Counted from the stretch's first letter, positions 23,830 through 37,189 are shown. The stretch: DNA of 64,000 nucleotides from Ephemerocybe angulata (GCA_013368325.1 JAACJK010000059.1:620001-684000); one strand, 5' to 3'. The notes: generated by a model not told the origin, from the sequence alone. Numbers and translations are program-made.

Positions 23830-26028
23830 TTACTGGATGCTGCACTTCCACCTCCTTTCGAACTGCTTACAGCTATTGCTGGCATAGTGTAGCGTCACCT
23901 CTTCGCCAACATTCCGTCCAGTGGCCGAAACGACAATCAACTTGCCGCACTTGTAGCAAAAGTGACTGCAGAGAAAAGTTTATCAGCATGATAATAAAGC
24001 TGGGAGGAGACGAACAGGACGTACGTATGACACCCCGGCGCGACGCACGACATGTGGTTGCACCCAGCATCCTTGACCGTAGGCATCGTACACCCAGGAC
24101 AATACCTCCAGCCCTTCTTTTTCATGAGCTTCTCAAACCCATCGCCCTTACATGAATGTGGCTTTTCTTTCTTCTTCGGATCTTTCGGCGGAGAGTCGGG
24201 GATAGCCTTTGAGCAGGCTTTGCACCACTTGTGTCTGCAGCTTGGAACGGCGCATGTCAAGACTTTTGATTGGAGGTACTCCTTGCGAGGTAGGTAGTCG
24301 GATTCTTTACAACTGGCAGAACGGGAGTGTCAGATTGACTAGGTAATGGCATGCAAATAGTGGGCGTACCTGGGACACTCTAGCCGTACAGAATGTTGAA
24401 GAATTTCTAGTTCTTCGAATTTGTCTGTGCAATCCTGAGGGAGCTTTAGTTTCTTGAGGATGATCTCGGTCACATCTATCCAAAAGTCAGTACCACACTA
24501 TCAACCCCACTCAAAAAAACTACTGACTTCCAGGGTCTGGGATCCCTCGGTCGACTAAACATACAGGGCACTGAATGGGAAAGCGCCCATTTGACAAGAA
24601 GCTCTGCACATGCCCCTGCAAGCACTCCTTACAGAACCTATGTTCACACCCATTCATCTGCACACTGTCCATTAGCGGGTACGTCTCCAGACAAACCGCG
24701 CAATCAAATGAAATCTTGATCGCCCTCGGTGTATCCCTCTGCGACACCAGCTTGATGTGCTCCAGCAGATACTGCCCGAACATCGTGTCCGGTCTCCACG
24801 GTTCAGAGAGAGTCGCAGACGCCGCCGCGAATCTGAGGTTCGGCGGGGCTGGAAGAGGATGTGAATACGAGTTGCCCGAGCTAGACGCCGCCGAGTTCGA
24901 CGAGCTAGAACTCGTGAGTCGGCTCCTCGACCCCATGCTACTAGGCCCTGCATCAGGAGCTAAGAGCTGGTTCCAAAGGTTGACATAATCGACGCTCGCG
25001 GTCAGGCTTTCTTCGTGCGCGCAGAGGTACGACTCGCGCAGCGTCTGCTCGTTCTGGTAGGACATGATGCGGTGGTAGTCGTCTTTCGCGCTGAGGAGGT
25101 GGGCGGTGATGTACTGCGACGAGCGCAGGGGATGAAATATGTCCGTTCCTGTGCCCGTGACGTCATGCGGGACCGACGATTCGAGCAGCCCGCCGAGGAA
25201 ACTCGCGGTCGTGACTCTGGAAGTGCTGAGCATGAACCCTGGGCCGTTCGGGTGGTCGACTCTCGGATGGGGATCAAACACAACAAACACATCTTCTTCT
25301 AGCAGTGCCATCTTGACACACACTGCGCTCTGGGAGGACTGTGTGATCACTGTGGCGGCGATGCGACGCGTGTTCTCCTTGCATAGCAGGCTGTGGCGTG
25401 CTATTAAGCGCTAGTTGAAGACAAGGAACGAAGAATAGGGACGTACTCAAGCACAGGGAGGATGCTGTCGTAGGAATTGTACCGCTCCATTCGGAAGACC
25501 TGCTCAAAGAGAGGGACGTCGAGGAGTTCGGCGGGGCCCATCTTCAGGGCACCTTTCAGATGCTTCCCGATCGATACGATTTTCTAATGGAGCAAGGCAA
25601 TGCCGGCGTTCAGTAATGTCGTTCAGTAATGAGTATACCCTGCTCACCTGCACAGTCCTCTCAGCGAGAATGTCGCCCAGCAGCCCATGCGCTTCTTCCT
25701 CCTTCGACCTTCCCTCGCTTCGATACTCGCGCGCTCTAACCTGCTTCTCTAAATCCAGAATGGTGCGGGCACAATACATGGAAATGAGAGAACATGTACT
25801 GGCTCCATGGGCATTCGACGAGTCTTCATGGTCCACTGAGTTGCAGCAACATGTTGGACCGTCGTAGGTTATGACCTCTGGCCAGGGGTTGGCGAGGGTA
25901 AGCTGGTGCAGGATCTCCTTGGTGTCGACATCGGCGCTGGGCCATATCGACTCGCGTTTCTGCTTCTTGCTCTCCGCAATGCCGCGATCCAGGATGGGCA
26001 GCAGGCTGACGACGCTTGGAGTGTCCAT
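23830..26028 (-). CDS. RBR-type E3 ubiquitin ligase, paralogue 3, CaaX end CSIQ
   Basis: Shortest and best-conserved member, about 640 residues. Exons begin 26028-25648, 25583-25447, 25390-24528 and continue in three or so small exons. N-terminal Cys-box NAHGASTCSLISMYCARTIL (Cys at residue 79), then KIVSIGKHLKGALKMGPAEL, RRIAATVITQSSQSAVCVKM and VFVVFDPHPRVDHPNGPGF with an intact Asp-x-His. The disordered middle is short, with one diverged Trp-motif relative (FGQYLLEHIKLVSQ). RING1: FDCAVCLETYPLMDSVQMN, CEHRFCKECLQGH, PIQCPVC. IBR: LTCAVPSCRHKWCKACSK. RING2: GWRYCPGCTMPTVKDAGC then NHMSCVAPGCHTHFCYKCGK, all zinc ligands and the predicted catalytic Cys present. It ends RRWKCSIQ, a CaaX box preceded by basic residues. 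Substrates are unknown. Confidence 0.9.
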
Positions 26029-26947
26029 CTTGGCTCCCGGGCCCTACCTTGGAGGCAGAGAGGACGGGAGATGGAAGGTATAAAGCTCTGGAGGATGAAA
26101 GGACCGAAAGCGTAATTAGGGTGGAAGTCCGGGGTTGATGGGAAGGGTCTCACGAGCTTGGAAGGAGTTAGAAATCAATCTGGGTATGAAAGGAAGGAGG
26201 TGCGTCAAACTGGAGGCACGCCTGACATGGCCGGCCTGAAGCGTTGGACCTGCGGCAGGACACGACCGATTTGGGCACCGTGACATACTGTGAAAGGGTC
26301 CGACAGTCACGATTGCGAAGCCAATCTCTTACAGTAGCACTGTGGTCTGTAGCTGTAGTAATCAAGCCGACAACAGATATTACACCCACTATAACCCATC
26401 AGGCATCCTTCCCAGTCTGGATTGCTGATAAGGGCCCTTGAAACACGGCAGGGAACTGGAAGGAGACTTGGGGATCCGGAAGGACTGATAGGGCCCACCG
26501 GTAGTCGAGAGCCTGTCGCCGTTTCAAGTTTCTCTGCATTCCAGGCATCGAAGCTTGAGCGGTGTTGGTGACGGTGACGGTGACGACAATCCTACTTGAA
26601 GCCGGTCTGTCCTGTGGATCCACACCTTTCGTTGTGAAGACATTGCAAGGGCCATCGTCGAAGGCAGTGGGTGACGGTTTCCATTGAGATTTGATGAATG
26701 CGGTCTTCAGCAGCGGAGAAGATGGTAGAAGTCAAATTTAGTGATTCGCGCTAATCGTAGGCCCAACCGCAATCTATTCGAATCTTGACTGCACATTCTC
26801 GTTCGGTTGGGAGGAGTATACGAGGGAACAGATGGAGGAGGGAAAGGGCAGAGTGCGACTCCGAGACCTCAGGCAAGAATAAAGAGAGAATATTTTCAGC
26901 CAATCACCGCGTCGCTCGGCAAGGCGTGTGAACCAAATACGAGCACA
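26029..26947. promoter_or_regulatory. Divergent region between RBR3 and the zinc-finger HIT gene
   Basis: About 920 bases between outward-facing starts at 26028 and 26948. It must hold both promoters. No open frame here has recognisable content or splice-linked partners. Confidence 0.45.
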
Positions 26948-28394
26948 ATGTCTTCCCCAACGCTCATAGCCATTCAAACTCCCTCATCAGCCGCCAACGA
27001 TGACCCCAACGATAGCGCCATATGCAAACTGTGCGTCTTCTAGCCCCCTAAACTCACCGCGACTGACAACGGCTCCAGATGCCATCGGCAGTTTGCAAAG
27101 TACACTTGCCCAACTTGCAATGTGCCCTACTGTTCCCTGACCTGCTTCCGATCTGAAGTAAGTGCTGCCAATCCCTGTGATAGCGAAATACGCTCAGCAC
27201 GCGCTACAGGCTCACTCTCAATGCTCAGAAACGTTCTACAAGAAAGAGATCGAAACCGGAATACAGTCGGAACCAACAAAGTCAGCCCAGGAGAGGATGC
27301 AGATGCTCGACTTGCTGAAGAGATTCGAAGAGGAGAGTGCAGAAGATGCTGAAGCACTGGAGGCCGATGCGGACGAATCAGACTTGGCCCAAAGGTTCGC
27401 AGCTGTAGACTTGGGTGAGTTCTCAATTCATTATGTGCGTCTGTCCAACTAAGTTCTGTCCGCAGAATCGGTGTCGCCGGACGCCCTTTGGTCCATGCTA
27501 ACCCCAGAAGAGCAGAAGAAATTCATGATAGCCATGCGCGACCCTTCTTCAGAAATTGCCCAGCAATTACTTTCAAGCCAAGAGCTACGGGAGAACCTAC
27601 GAGAACCGTGGTGGACTCGCACACGAGTCCCAGACGATCCTAATATTCCCCGGAGTGATACACAGGAGGAGCCAACAATGATGACCATACCGGAATCGAT
27701 GCTGAAACCGGTACCCAACCGGCCACTCCTCGTCTACAACCTGGCGTCTATTTGGTGAGTTAAGATATGACTTGCATATGTCGTGTGCCTGACGTGCTTT
27801 TAAGTTTGGGTTATACTTTCGTCATACGTCATCTTGGCATAGCCTCCTTCTCAAGTAGTGCGTCCGATAAGGGGGACCTGGAAGCAGGGTACGAGCTTCT
27901 GTGCCAGCTTTTGCCTTTCCTGCTTGATCGAAAATCCACGCTTGTGTATGGCGGTCTTTCCGAGGTGATATCAGACCTGTGGTCTCGATTCGATGAGGTG
28001 CGTCTCCCTACCCTCCTTGATGAAACGCGAGCTCAAAACTGCACAGAACACTGTGACGCCAGAACTTCTAGCCACTCTCCTCGGGGATTCTGCGTACCTC
28101 ATGACCCCTCTGAAGGTCGTAGAGAGCCCAGACTCTTCCACAGACATGTTAGCAATCCACTCACATCGCCATCTCCTATTGGTTCTTTCCGACTTGATAT
28201 CTTTGGTCTCTCTTGGCCTCGATGGTGGATGGGTACCCCAGAAGTCAAAATACGTCATTCACAAGCTGGTTTTCTATGGTGCGCACGTTGCGACAATGCC
28301 TTCACCACTGCTCGGGTCTGTGGCGGAGGAGCTCAAGGCAACAGGCAAGACGTTTCAGGACGAAGCCAAGGCACGCCGGGTTGATGGGAAGTGA
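26948..28394 (+). CDS. Zinc-finger HIT protein, ZNHIT2-like
   Basis: Small zinc-finger protein; ZNHIT2 relatives bind the R2TP/RUVBL chaperone and help assemble snRNPs. ATG at 26948. Exon 1 ends 27030 and exon 2 starts 27079, giving AICKLCHRQFAKYTCPTCNV, PYCSLTCFRSE, then across a second intron (27158-27209) AHSQCSETFYKKEIETGIQS. This is the HIT finger pattern C-x2-C...C-x2-C...C-x3-C...H-x3-C, and the CSETFYK ending is typical of ZNHIT2 rather than Bcd1. Downstream: QMLDLLKRFEEESAEDAEAL, LWSMLTPEEQKKFMIAMRDP, WTRTRVPDDPN and a helical C-terminus ending KARRVDGK. Stop TGA is 28392-28394. The finger assignment is firm; subfamily is moderately sure. Confidence 0.82.
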
Positions 28395-28719
28395 TGACTG
28401 GTGCGGTCGAAAAAAAAATCGGATGCACCATGGGCCAGAGAAGGGCTTGGAATTGCCCTTGGAATACTTGGAGCTGGTGACTTGGTAGTGAGCGTCAGAA
28501 CAGATTCGCAATAGATTCATCATGAGTGGTTGAGCACAAGCGCCGGAGGTGTGGCTAAATAACACGTGACGACCACGCCAATCTCCGATCGCGGCTCGAG
28601 TACCTGGCCAGTCATGGATTCCGCCTCAGTGACAGAATTGAAATACGGCTGAACCGAATTGCTTGCTTCCTCCATCCGCATCCTTCCCCTTCCCCCCTTC
28701 TTCGGTCCCGGAACGCCCT
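28395..28719. other. Intergenic region upstream of the ZIP transporter
   Basis: About 325 bases between two rightward genes. It would hold the 3' end of the HIT gene and the transporter promoter. A pyrimidine-rich stretch (ttccccttccccccttcttc, near 28685-28704) just before the start is typical of fungal leaders. I looked for zinc-response-like palindromes and saw none I would defend. Confidence 0.45.
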
Positions 28720-30169
28720 ATGGACGCTGTCGACGCCATCGAGAATGTTGAGCTCAATGTTTGCTCGCACCACCGTGCCGAGCATGACTTCATGAACCTC
28801 CGCATCGCTGCCATCTTCATCGTCCTCGTTGGCTCCACGACGGGGGCCCTCTTCCCCGTGCTCGCACGGCGGAGTACGTGGCTCCAGGTCCCCAAAAGCG
28901 TCTTCGAGTGCGTTTCAAGCCCCATCCTTATTGCTGGCCGACCGCTAACACAAGCTCCTTGCCTTCAGTTTCGCAAAGTACTTTGGCTCCGGAGTTATCG
29001 TGCGTCTCGACCGACATACCTGTTCGTTCCTGCCTCTCTGACATGCTTTTCTGGCGCTAGATTGCTACCGCATTTATCCACTTGCTTGCACCGGCGTTGG
29101 AGGCTTTGGGATCGGAGTGTCTGTCGGATGGATGGAAAGAATACGTGAGTTCATTGGCTCGGAGCGCCCGCTCTTCGATACTGACGCCTTCCCCTAGCCG
29201 TATGCGCTGGCACTGTGCATGCTCAGTATATTCTCCATCTTCGTCATCGAGCTTGTCGCGTTCCGGTGGGGGACCACGAAGCTTGCCAAGCTCGGGAAGT
29301 CCCATGGTCCGTCATTTTTGCTGTCCGCGATGCCCCTGGATACGGCACTGAAACCTTGCTTGATAGATTCTCATGGTCATGGCCTCGGCGCGCACGCGTC
29401 TCATGGGCCGGAAGGGCTCCCTTCGAAAACGGAGAAGACGGTAGACTCAGATGTAGAGTCTGCTCAGGATACGCACGAATCGCATTCGCATGGCCCACGG
29501 AGTTGGAGCACGGATACGACGACGCAGATAATTGGCGTTGGGATTCTAGAATTTGGTGTCATCCTTCACAGGTACGTACGAGCGTCGTTCCCGGTGTCAA
29601 GCGCTAACCCTGTCTGCTATAGTATCCTCATTGGATTGACACTTGCCGTCGATGAAGATTTCAAGATTCTGTTTATCGTGGTCGTCTTCCATCGTGAGTT
29701 GGACAAAGGATGCCCCTTCGTATCAGATAATCTGATTCTTGTCTTTAGAAACATTCGAAGGTCTTGGGCTTGGCTCACGGCTGGCTTATATGGATCTCGC
29801 AGCGAAATACCACTGGATACCCGTCTTCGCTGCTGTGCTCTACGGCTTCACGACACCACTCGGTATTGCAATTGGTCTTGGCGTGCGGCACTCTTACAAC
29901 CCGGCAAGCACAACCGCCAGTATCGTCAGTGGGGTCCTCGACGCCCTGAGTTCTGGCATTCTCGTATATACGGGCTTGGTTGAGGTGAGCCCTTGTCGCA
30001 ATAATCATTACGACAGATAACTAATGGATGGATGATACATCAGCTTTTCGCCCATGAATTCCTCTTTAACAAGGAGATGATGGCCGCGTCGAACGCGAAG
30101 TTGGCTTACGCTGTTGGATCGATGATGCTCGGCGCTGGAGTTATGGCCCTCCTCGGCAAGTGGGCATAA
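28720..30169 (+). CDS. ZIP-family plasma-membrane zinc transporter (Zrt1/Zrt2-like)
   Basis: Imports Zn2+ into the cytosol. Start MDAVDAIENVELNVCSHHRA. Eight membrane spans are visible: RIAAIFIVLVGSTTGALFPV, FAKYFGSGVIIATAFIHLLA (the HLLxPA span), YALALCMLSIFSIFVIELVA, then a His-rich cytoplasmic loop (SHGHGLGAHASHG, HESHSHGPRS), then IIGVGILEFGVILHSILIGL with the conserved HSxxIG metal site, LAVDEDFKILFIVVVFHQ, FEGLGLGSRLAYMDL (HQxFEG site), FAAVLYGFTTPLGIAIGLGV, SGVLDALSSGILVYTGLVEL and AYAVGSMMLGAGVMALLGKW. Length and order match fungal Zrt proteins. At least six introns. Stop TAA 30167-30169. Confidence 0.92.
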
Positions 30170-30607
30170 CGACTCTCCTTTCTTCCTTGTTACCCCACAT
30201 GCGCTCCCTTTCGACCTTGCACACACGCTATCTGTTCTTCGCATTTCACGAGCTTGAAGCGATGTCCCTTCATTCTCACCACCGATAGTAAAACTAACTT
30301 GGGCTTTATGAGGATCTCATTGATATAGACAGGACATCCAGGACATCACCTATGTACTTGTACCATTATTTTAGTTTACTGGATTACCATCTCATGTACA
30401 TAGTCCTACCCATATACACTGGAGAATCTACAGCACGCATCTGATTTTGTTGGGAAATATTGGGCCTACTTAGCCAAGTTTCCCACGGGTGGAAGGATTA
30501 TTCAGCCGGGTACCTCACCGGCATATTGAGCCAATCCAGGCGCCTCAACGACAAATAGCGGCCCACCTTGCCCGACGAACCCCGACCTGCTTTCGAACAA
30601 CCTATTG
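30170..30607. other. Intergenic region between ZIP transporter and ERV1-like gene
   Basis: About 440 bases with an AT-rich 3' flank of the transporter, then the promoter of the next rightward gene. No supported gene. Confidence 0.5.
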
Positions 30608-31360
30608 ATGACAATGGCAACACCACCGACGAACGCCACCTCAGGTTCCTCTCAAGCTTCATCCAGCGGAAAGCCTGCCTTGCCGCCTGGCATGGTGCTA
30701 GGCCCTGACGGCAAGCCTTGCAAGATTTGCACCGCGTTCCGCAACTGGAAGCCTGGCACCACGAGCAATACCGAAGCCGACAGCAATAGGGACAAGCAGC
30801 AATCTTCGAGGACGCCGAACGCGAGTGCAAGCGGGAGCGGATCGAAGCAGAAAGCGGGATCGGGATTCAGTGCTGGGTTCGCGGGATTCGCGTCTCTCGC
30901 TGCGGGAGCCGGCGCAAGCGCAAGCGCCTCTGCCTCAAGTTCCACAACAACAACGGAATCGAAGAAGGAAGGGGAAGGAGAACGGGACGACATGAGCTAC
31001 CGTGGCGACGAGATACCCCCAGATTGCCCTCCGGATGTGGAGGTGCTCGGACGATCGACGTGGACGTTCTTGCACACCGCGGCTGCGTACTTCCCCGACA
31101 AGCCCACGCCGGCGCAGCGGGCGAGCATGATCTCCCTCTTGCGGTCGCTCCCGGTGATCTACCCGTGCGGGTGGTGCGCGCAGGACTTTGGGGAGGACCT
31201 AGCGCAGAACCCACCGGACGTCAGCAATGGGAAGAAGCTGAGCGAGTGGTTGTGCCAGCGACATAATCAGGTGAACAAAAAGCTCGGAAAGCCCCTATTT
31301 GACTGCTTAAAAGTCGACGAACGGTGGAAGGACGGGCCAGCCGACGGGCGGTGTGATTGA
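30608..31360 (+). CDS. ERV1: Mitochondrial FAD-linked sulfhydryl oxidase Erv1/ALR
   Basis: Intermembrane-space flavoenzyme that reoxidises Mia40 and passes electrons to cytochrome c. Single exon, about 250 residues. The N-terminal shuttle pair is GPDGKPCKIC (Cys-x2-Cys near 30717-30729), followed by a low-complexity Ser/Ala/Gly linker (GSKQKAGSGFSAGFAGFASL and ASASASSSTTTT) longer than in yeast. The Erv/ALR core follows: LGRSTWTFLHTAAAYFPDKP, IYPCGWCAQDFGEDLAQNPP with the active-site Cys-x2-Cys at 31166-31177, LSEWLCQRHNQVNKKLGKPL and FDCLKVDERWKDG, giving the structural disulfide Cys-x16-Cys. FAD-binding Trp and His-x3-Asn residues are present. ATG 30614 (acaATGG), two codons downstream, is an alternative start. 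Confidence 0.93.
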   Translation: MTMATPPTNATSGSSQASSSGKPALPPGMVLGPDGKPCKICTAFRNWKPGTTSNTEADSNRDKQQSSRTPNASASGSGSKQKAGSGFSAGFAGFASLAAGAGASASASASSSTTTTESKKEGEGERDDMSYRGDEIPPDCPPDVEVLGRSTWTFLHTAAAYFPDKPTPAQRASMISLLRSLPVIYPCGWCAQDFGEDLAQNPPDVSNGKKLSEWLCQRHNQVNKKLGKPLFDCLKVDERWKDGPADGRCD

Positions 31361-31501
31361 ACCTTGGGGGTTAGGCACATAATATTAATGTTACTAGGAA
31401 TCTATATAACAGTCACTTGGCATCCCCACGGCACTGTACTCACATCAATCTTCCAAGTTCTCATCTTGGCTACACACGACGACCACGTCGGGGACTCGAG
31501 C

Positions 31502-34117
<2,616 letters not shown>

Positions 34118-34609
34118 CATGAACTTTATACCCTCCAGCACCTTACGACAAATCTACTTAGCACCCCGTGTAACCTTGTAGCACTCGCATTGGGCCATAC
34201 CTGTTTGATATGTTATATACCTTAGCACCGATTACCCCGTCTTGTAGACTGTAGTTGACCCATACCTTTGACGACGACCTCCGAGGGTGTCTGATGGAGC
34301 CTTTGTAATCTATTTTACCTTATAACCGCAGTGCAACTGCTAAACACGTATTTCCGGTCCTTCAAAGTTCAAATCCATCGCGACACCACAAGATATAATA
34401 TGCTTGGCATGCCAGCCAATCGCGCAACAATCGTGTGCCCTGTCTTGCTTGGCGCTTAGGAAGCTGATGGCGTTCCCACGGGCGCTTAACACGGAAGTCC
34501 TGTCCTTGAGGGCATTGCAGTGGGGAGTATGCTGGATCTCGTGCTAGCCACGGTATAGATTGTTTCTCAAGTATCTCATGACATTACGTCGCGAATAGTA
34601 TTAGTCCCT
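34118..34609. other. Convergent intergenic region
   Basis: Nearly 500 bases between the 3' ends of copy 2 of GH47 and the oxidoreductase. AT-rich in places (gatatgttatatacc, 34205-34219). A tRNA-like T-loop near 34370 does not form a stem. No supported gene. Confidence 0.5.
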
Positions 34610-36191
34610 TCAAACGACTTTCTCAACCCCGGGAGGGAAAATGTATCCACCTTGCTTTCTGACCTATTTCAGGAGTAAGTACGCTTCACGTAGATCAAAA
34701 ACAACTGTGCAGCTAACCTCGTCAAATATATACATCTCCAATAAGCTTTTATCATGTCCCCAGCTATCGCTTTCCAATTTCCCGTCCCTAACACAACGAG
34801 CGACCTCATCCGCCTGGAAATGCCAGCCCTTGCCAACGTACTCGAAGGTTCTTTCCAGAGTACCTTCCGTAGCTCCCCCGCTCTTATTTCCCTTGTTCAA
34901 ATAAGAAACCTTGAACAACTTGGGGCAATAGATTGGTGGGTCGATGGTGATTGTCCCGCGTTCGAAGCGGATTGTCACCCCTGGCTTCGGGGCGTCGAGG
35001 GTGATGCTGCAGCTGAGGATCGCTTGCGCTGCAAGTGATGACCCTGAGGTTTCAGTTGGAGAGAAGGATAGGGTAAAAGCCGTGCTGCTGTCAACGCCTG
35101 TGAGGGGTGTCTTGAGCATATTGCCTGTGATAGTTGTTGGCTGGGCCTTGTTGTTTGCAGGGTTCTCATAGAGCGCGATTATGGCCTGTGTATGAGTTGT
35201 CAGCTTTCTGTATCGTACGTCTGGTCGTCGCAAAAGGCGTGTACCCAAACGAGCGGATATGGTCCCCTATGGGTTATTAGTCAAGGCTTTACCATGCAAG
35301 ATGTTACGAGACGTACAAGTCGAGCAAAGCACCACCACCGAGGTTGGGATCGAGAATCCTATGCGTCTTAGGAATATCTAAGCATTCCCAGCCTCAGTAT
35401 CATGCCCTGTCTTGATTTTAAGAACCTACTCTCGACATCGAAGTCGCCTGAGAGGTCGGCATGGAGAACCACAGGCTTTCCCAGGCTTCCCTCTTCTGCA
35501 ATACGCTTGACTTCCAACGCCAGCGGCTGGAAACGGGTCCACATTGCTTCCATGAAGAAGACCTTGTGTTCCTTCGCAGCAGCCAGCAACGAGCGAAGCT
35601 CTGCAGCATTGGAGGTCACCGGCTTTTCGCACAGGACGTGCTTTCCGGCTTTAATGGCGTCGAGAGCAGTCTCGTAGTGAACAGTGTGAGGTGTTCCTAT
35701 TGAAATAGACCTTCATGAGAGATCCATCCTGCACAGTGCCCTCAAAATGGCAGTCACCAATGTACACCGCGTCCACGTTCTGAACAACACAATTAGCGAG
35801 ACGTATTCCACACAGAAGTGGGTATTACCTTGTCGTCAAAAACCTCTTGGTAGGTTCCATAAGGGGCGATGCTTTGGTCGCCGTTCGCAAACTTGTCGAT
35901 GAACTCCTTTGCCCTCTCTACCGTACGCGACCCGACGGCCGTGACTTTGTGGGCTACATCGTGAACATTGCGGCTGACGAGAAATAAATTTGGGCCTCAG
36001 TACTTGATATAGAGGCCAGGACCACCACCTTACCTTTTGGGGTCTACCAGAAGATCCTGATAACGCAAACGACCTTATAAAAAACATGTGGTCGATGCTG
36101 CCAACAATGTGCCCACCTTAATGAAGCAGCTCGCGATCCACCCGGTCGAAATGATTCCCCAACGAAGTGTTATCGTCTTTGAAGTTGCCAT
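34610..36191 (-). CDS. Gfo/Idh/MocA oxidoreductase, dihydrodiol dehydrogenase-like
   Basis: NAD(P)-dependent oxidoreductase resembling trans-1,2-dihydrobenzene-1,2-diol dehydrogenase and D-xylose dehydrogenase. Start MATSKTITLRWGIISTGWIA (ATG 36189-36191) gives the Rossmann start, then very small exons DLLVDPKR and RNVHDVAHKVTAVGSRTVER. Next NVDAVYIGDCHFEGTV, then GKHVLCEKPVTSNAAELRSL with the family EKP motif (catalytic Lys), VFFMEAMWTRFQPLALEVKR, LHADLSGDFDVE, ILDPNLGGGALLDL and a beta-sheet C-terminal domain (FTLSFSPTETSGSSLAAQAI). The last intron (34664-34717) is inferred because skipping it gives the family ending VRKQGGYIFPPGVEKVV. At least seven exons. Physiological substrate is unknown. 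Confidence 0.85.
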
Positions 36192-36462
36192 CCGTCGTAG
36201 TAGAAAGGAAGAAGTATTACTCCCACCTCTATACGCCAGTCCTCATGGTCATTGGTGCATCCTGTTGCACGGTCAGTGACGGTGACTCAGTCATCCTCGG
36301 CGACTTATCGCTCACTTTTCGGGAATGGCGGGCCGACTGATGCCCCTGTCGCGTCCGCTTCGCGTTGGGCCCCTGAGTTTAGTTCCGTCGTTGCTTATCG
36401 CCGTCATCCACCCGTGGTAATAGACGCTCAAGCTACCAGCCTCCACCCCCTTGCTGTTAAAG

Positions 36463-37068
36463 ATGGCCAGCCTACCCTCCCTTTCCGACATACAAAGTTC
36501 GGCATCCAACCTAGATTCCCCTCTCGCATCCACGCTCTCCGTACTCTTCGAACACTCCCCTATCCTGGTGTCAACTCTCGAGCCTCAGCTCCATGCAATC
36601 TTGAAATCCACCCCACTTAGCTCGTACACCCAGCTAGTTGACATGTCACTGGAGGAGATCTTCAAATGGGACATCCCGAACCAATCAGAGTTCATCTCTG
36701 GCCATCCTCGTATTGGAGAGAACTCGAACTTATCGAAGCTCAGTGCAAAGGAGCAAGGAGCACTGGGTGTGAAGCCCACACCTCCAGAGGTCATCGCAAG
36801 GCTGGCGCACTTGAACGCATTGTACGAAGCTCGGTTCCCAGGATTGCGATACATCACTTTCGTCAATGGCCGAAGTCGCGCTGCCATTGCAGAAGAGATG
36901 GAGGGCGTGTTGGGGTTGGAGCACTCGCTCTCCCCTGATCAGCCGAACGTCGAGACGATAAAGCCCATCGAAAGGACAGATGCGAAATGGTTGTCGGAGT
37001 TGAGGAGGGCTGTCGAGGATGTGGGGAGGATCGCTAAGAGCAGGTTGGGTTCACTGGGCGTTGCGTAG
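36463..37068 (+). CDS. OHCU decarboxylase (ureidoimidazoline decarboxylase), urate degradation
   Basis: Converts 2-oxo-4-hydroxy-4-carboxy-5-ureidoimidazoline to S-allantoin, the last step of uricase-pathway purine breakdown, probably peroxisomal or cytosolic. Single exon of 201 residues. Start MASLPSLSDIQSSASNLDSP (ATG 36463-36465, agATGG). Family blocks: VLFEHSPILV (NxxFExSPW-like), LVDMSLEEIFKWDIPNQSEF, the catalytic-His motif SGHPRIGENSN, LSAKEQGALG, LNALYEARFPGLRYITFVNG, RSRAAIAEEMEGVLG. It ends SRLGSLGVA; no PTS1 tripeptide (SKL-like) is present, arguing against classical peroxisome import. Length matches the family. It faces away from the oxidoreductase, with 271 bases between starts. 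Confidence 0.88.
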   Translation: MASLPSLSDIQSSASNLDSPLASTLSVLFEHSPILVSTLEPQLHAILKSTPLSSYTQLVDMSLEEIFKWDIPNQSEFISGHPRIGENSNLSKLSAKEQGALGVKPTPPEVIARLAHLNALYEARFPGLRYITFVNGRSRAAIAEEMEGVLGLEHSLSPDQPNVETIKPIERTDAKWLSELRRAVEDVGRIAKSRLGSLGVA

Positions 37069-37189
37069 AGGTCAGTATCTTGAGTACAGTATCTTCCAGT
37101 CATGAACTCTATTGAGCTATATCAGTACAGCGGCTTCGATAATGATACAGCCAGGGCAATAGGAAATAGAGTGTAGCTTCCATAGACAT

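Noticed and set aside
26399..26623. Leftward frame between RBR3 and the HIT gene as an extra small gene
   Set aside because: No domain or conserved feature; lies in a divergent promoter region.
34360..34400. tRNA-like T-loop (gttcaaatcc)
   Set aside because: The five bases on each side do not pair and no D-arm, anticodon arm or acceptor stem can be drawn around it.
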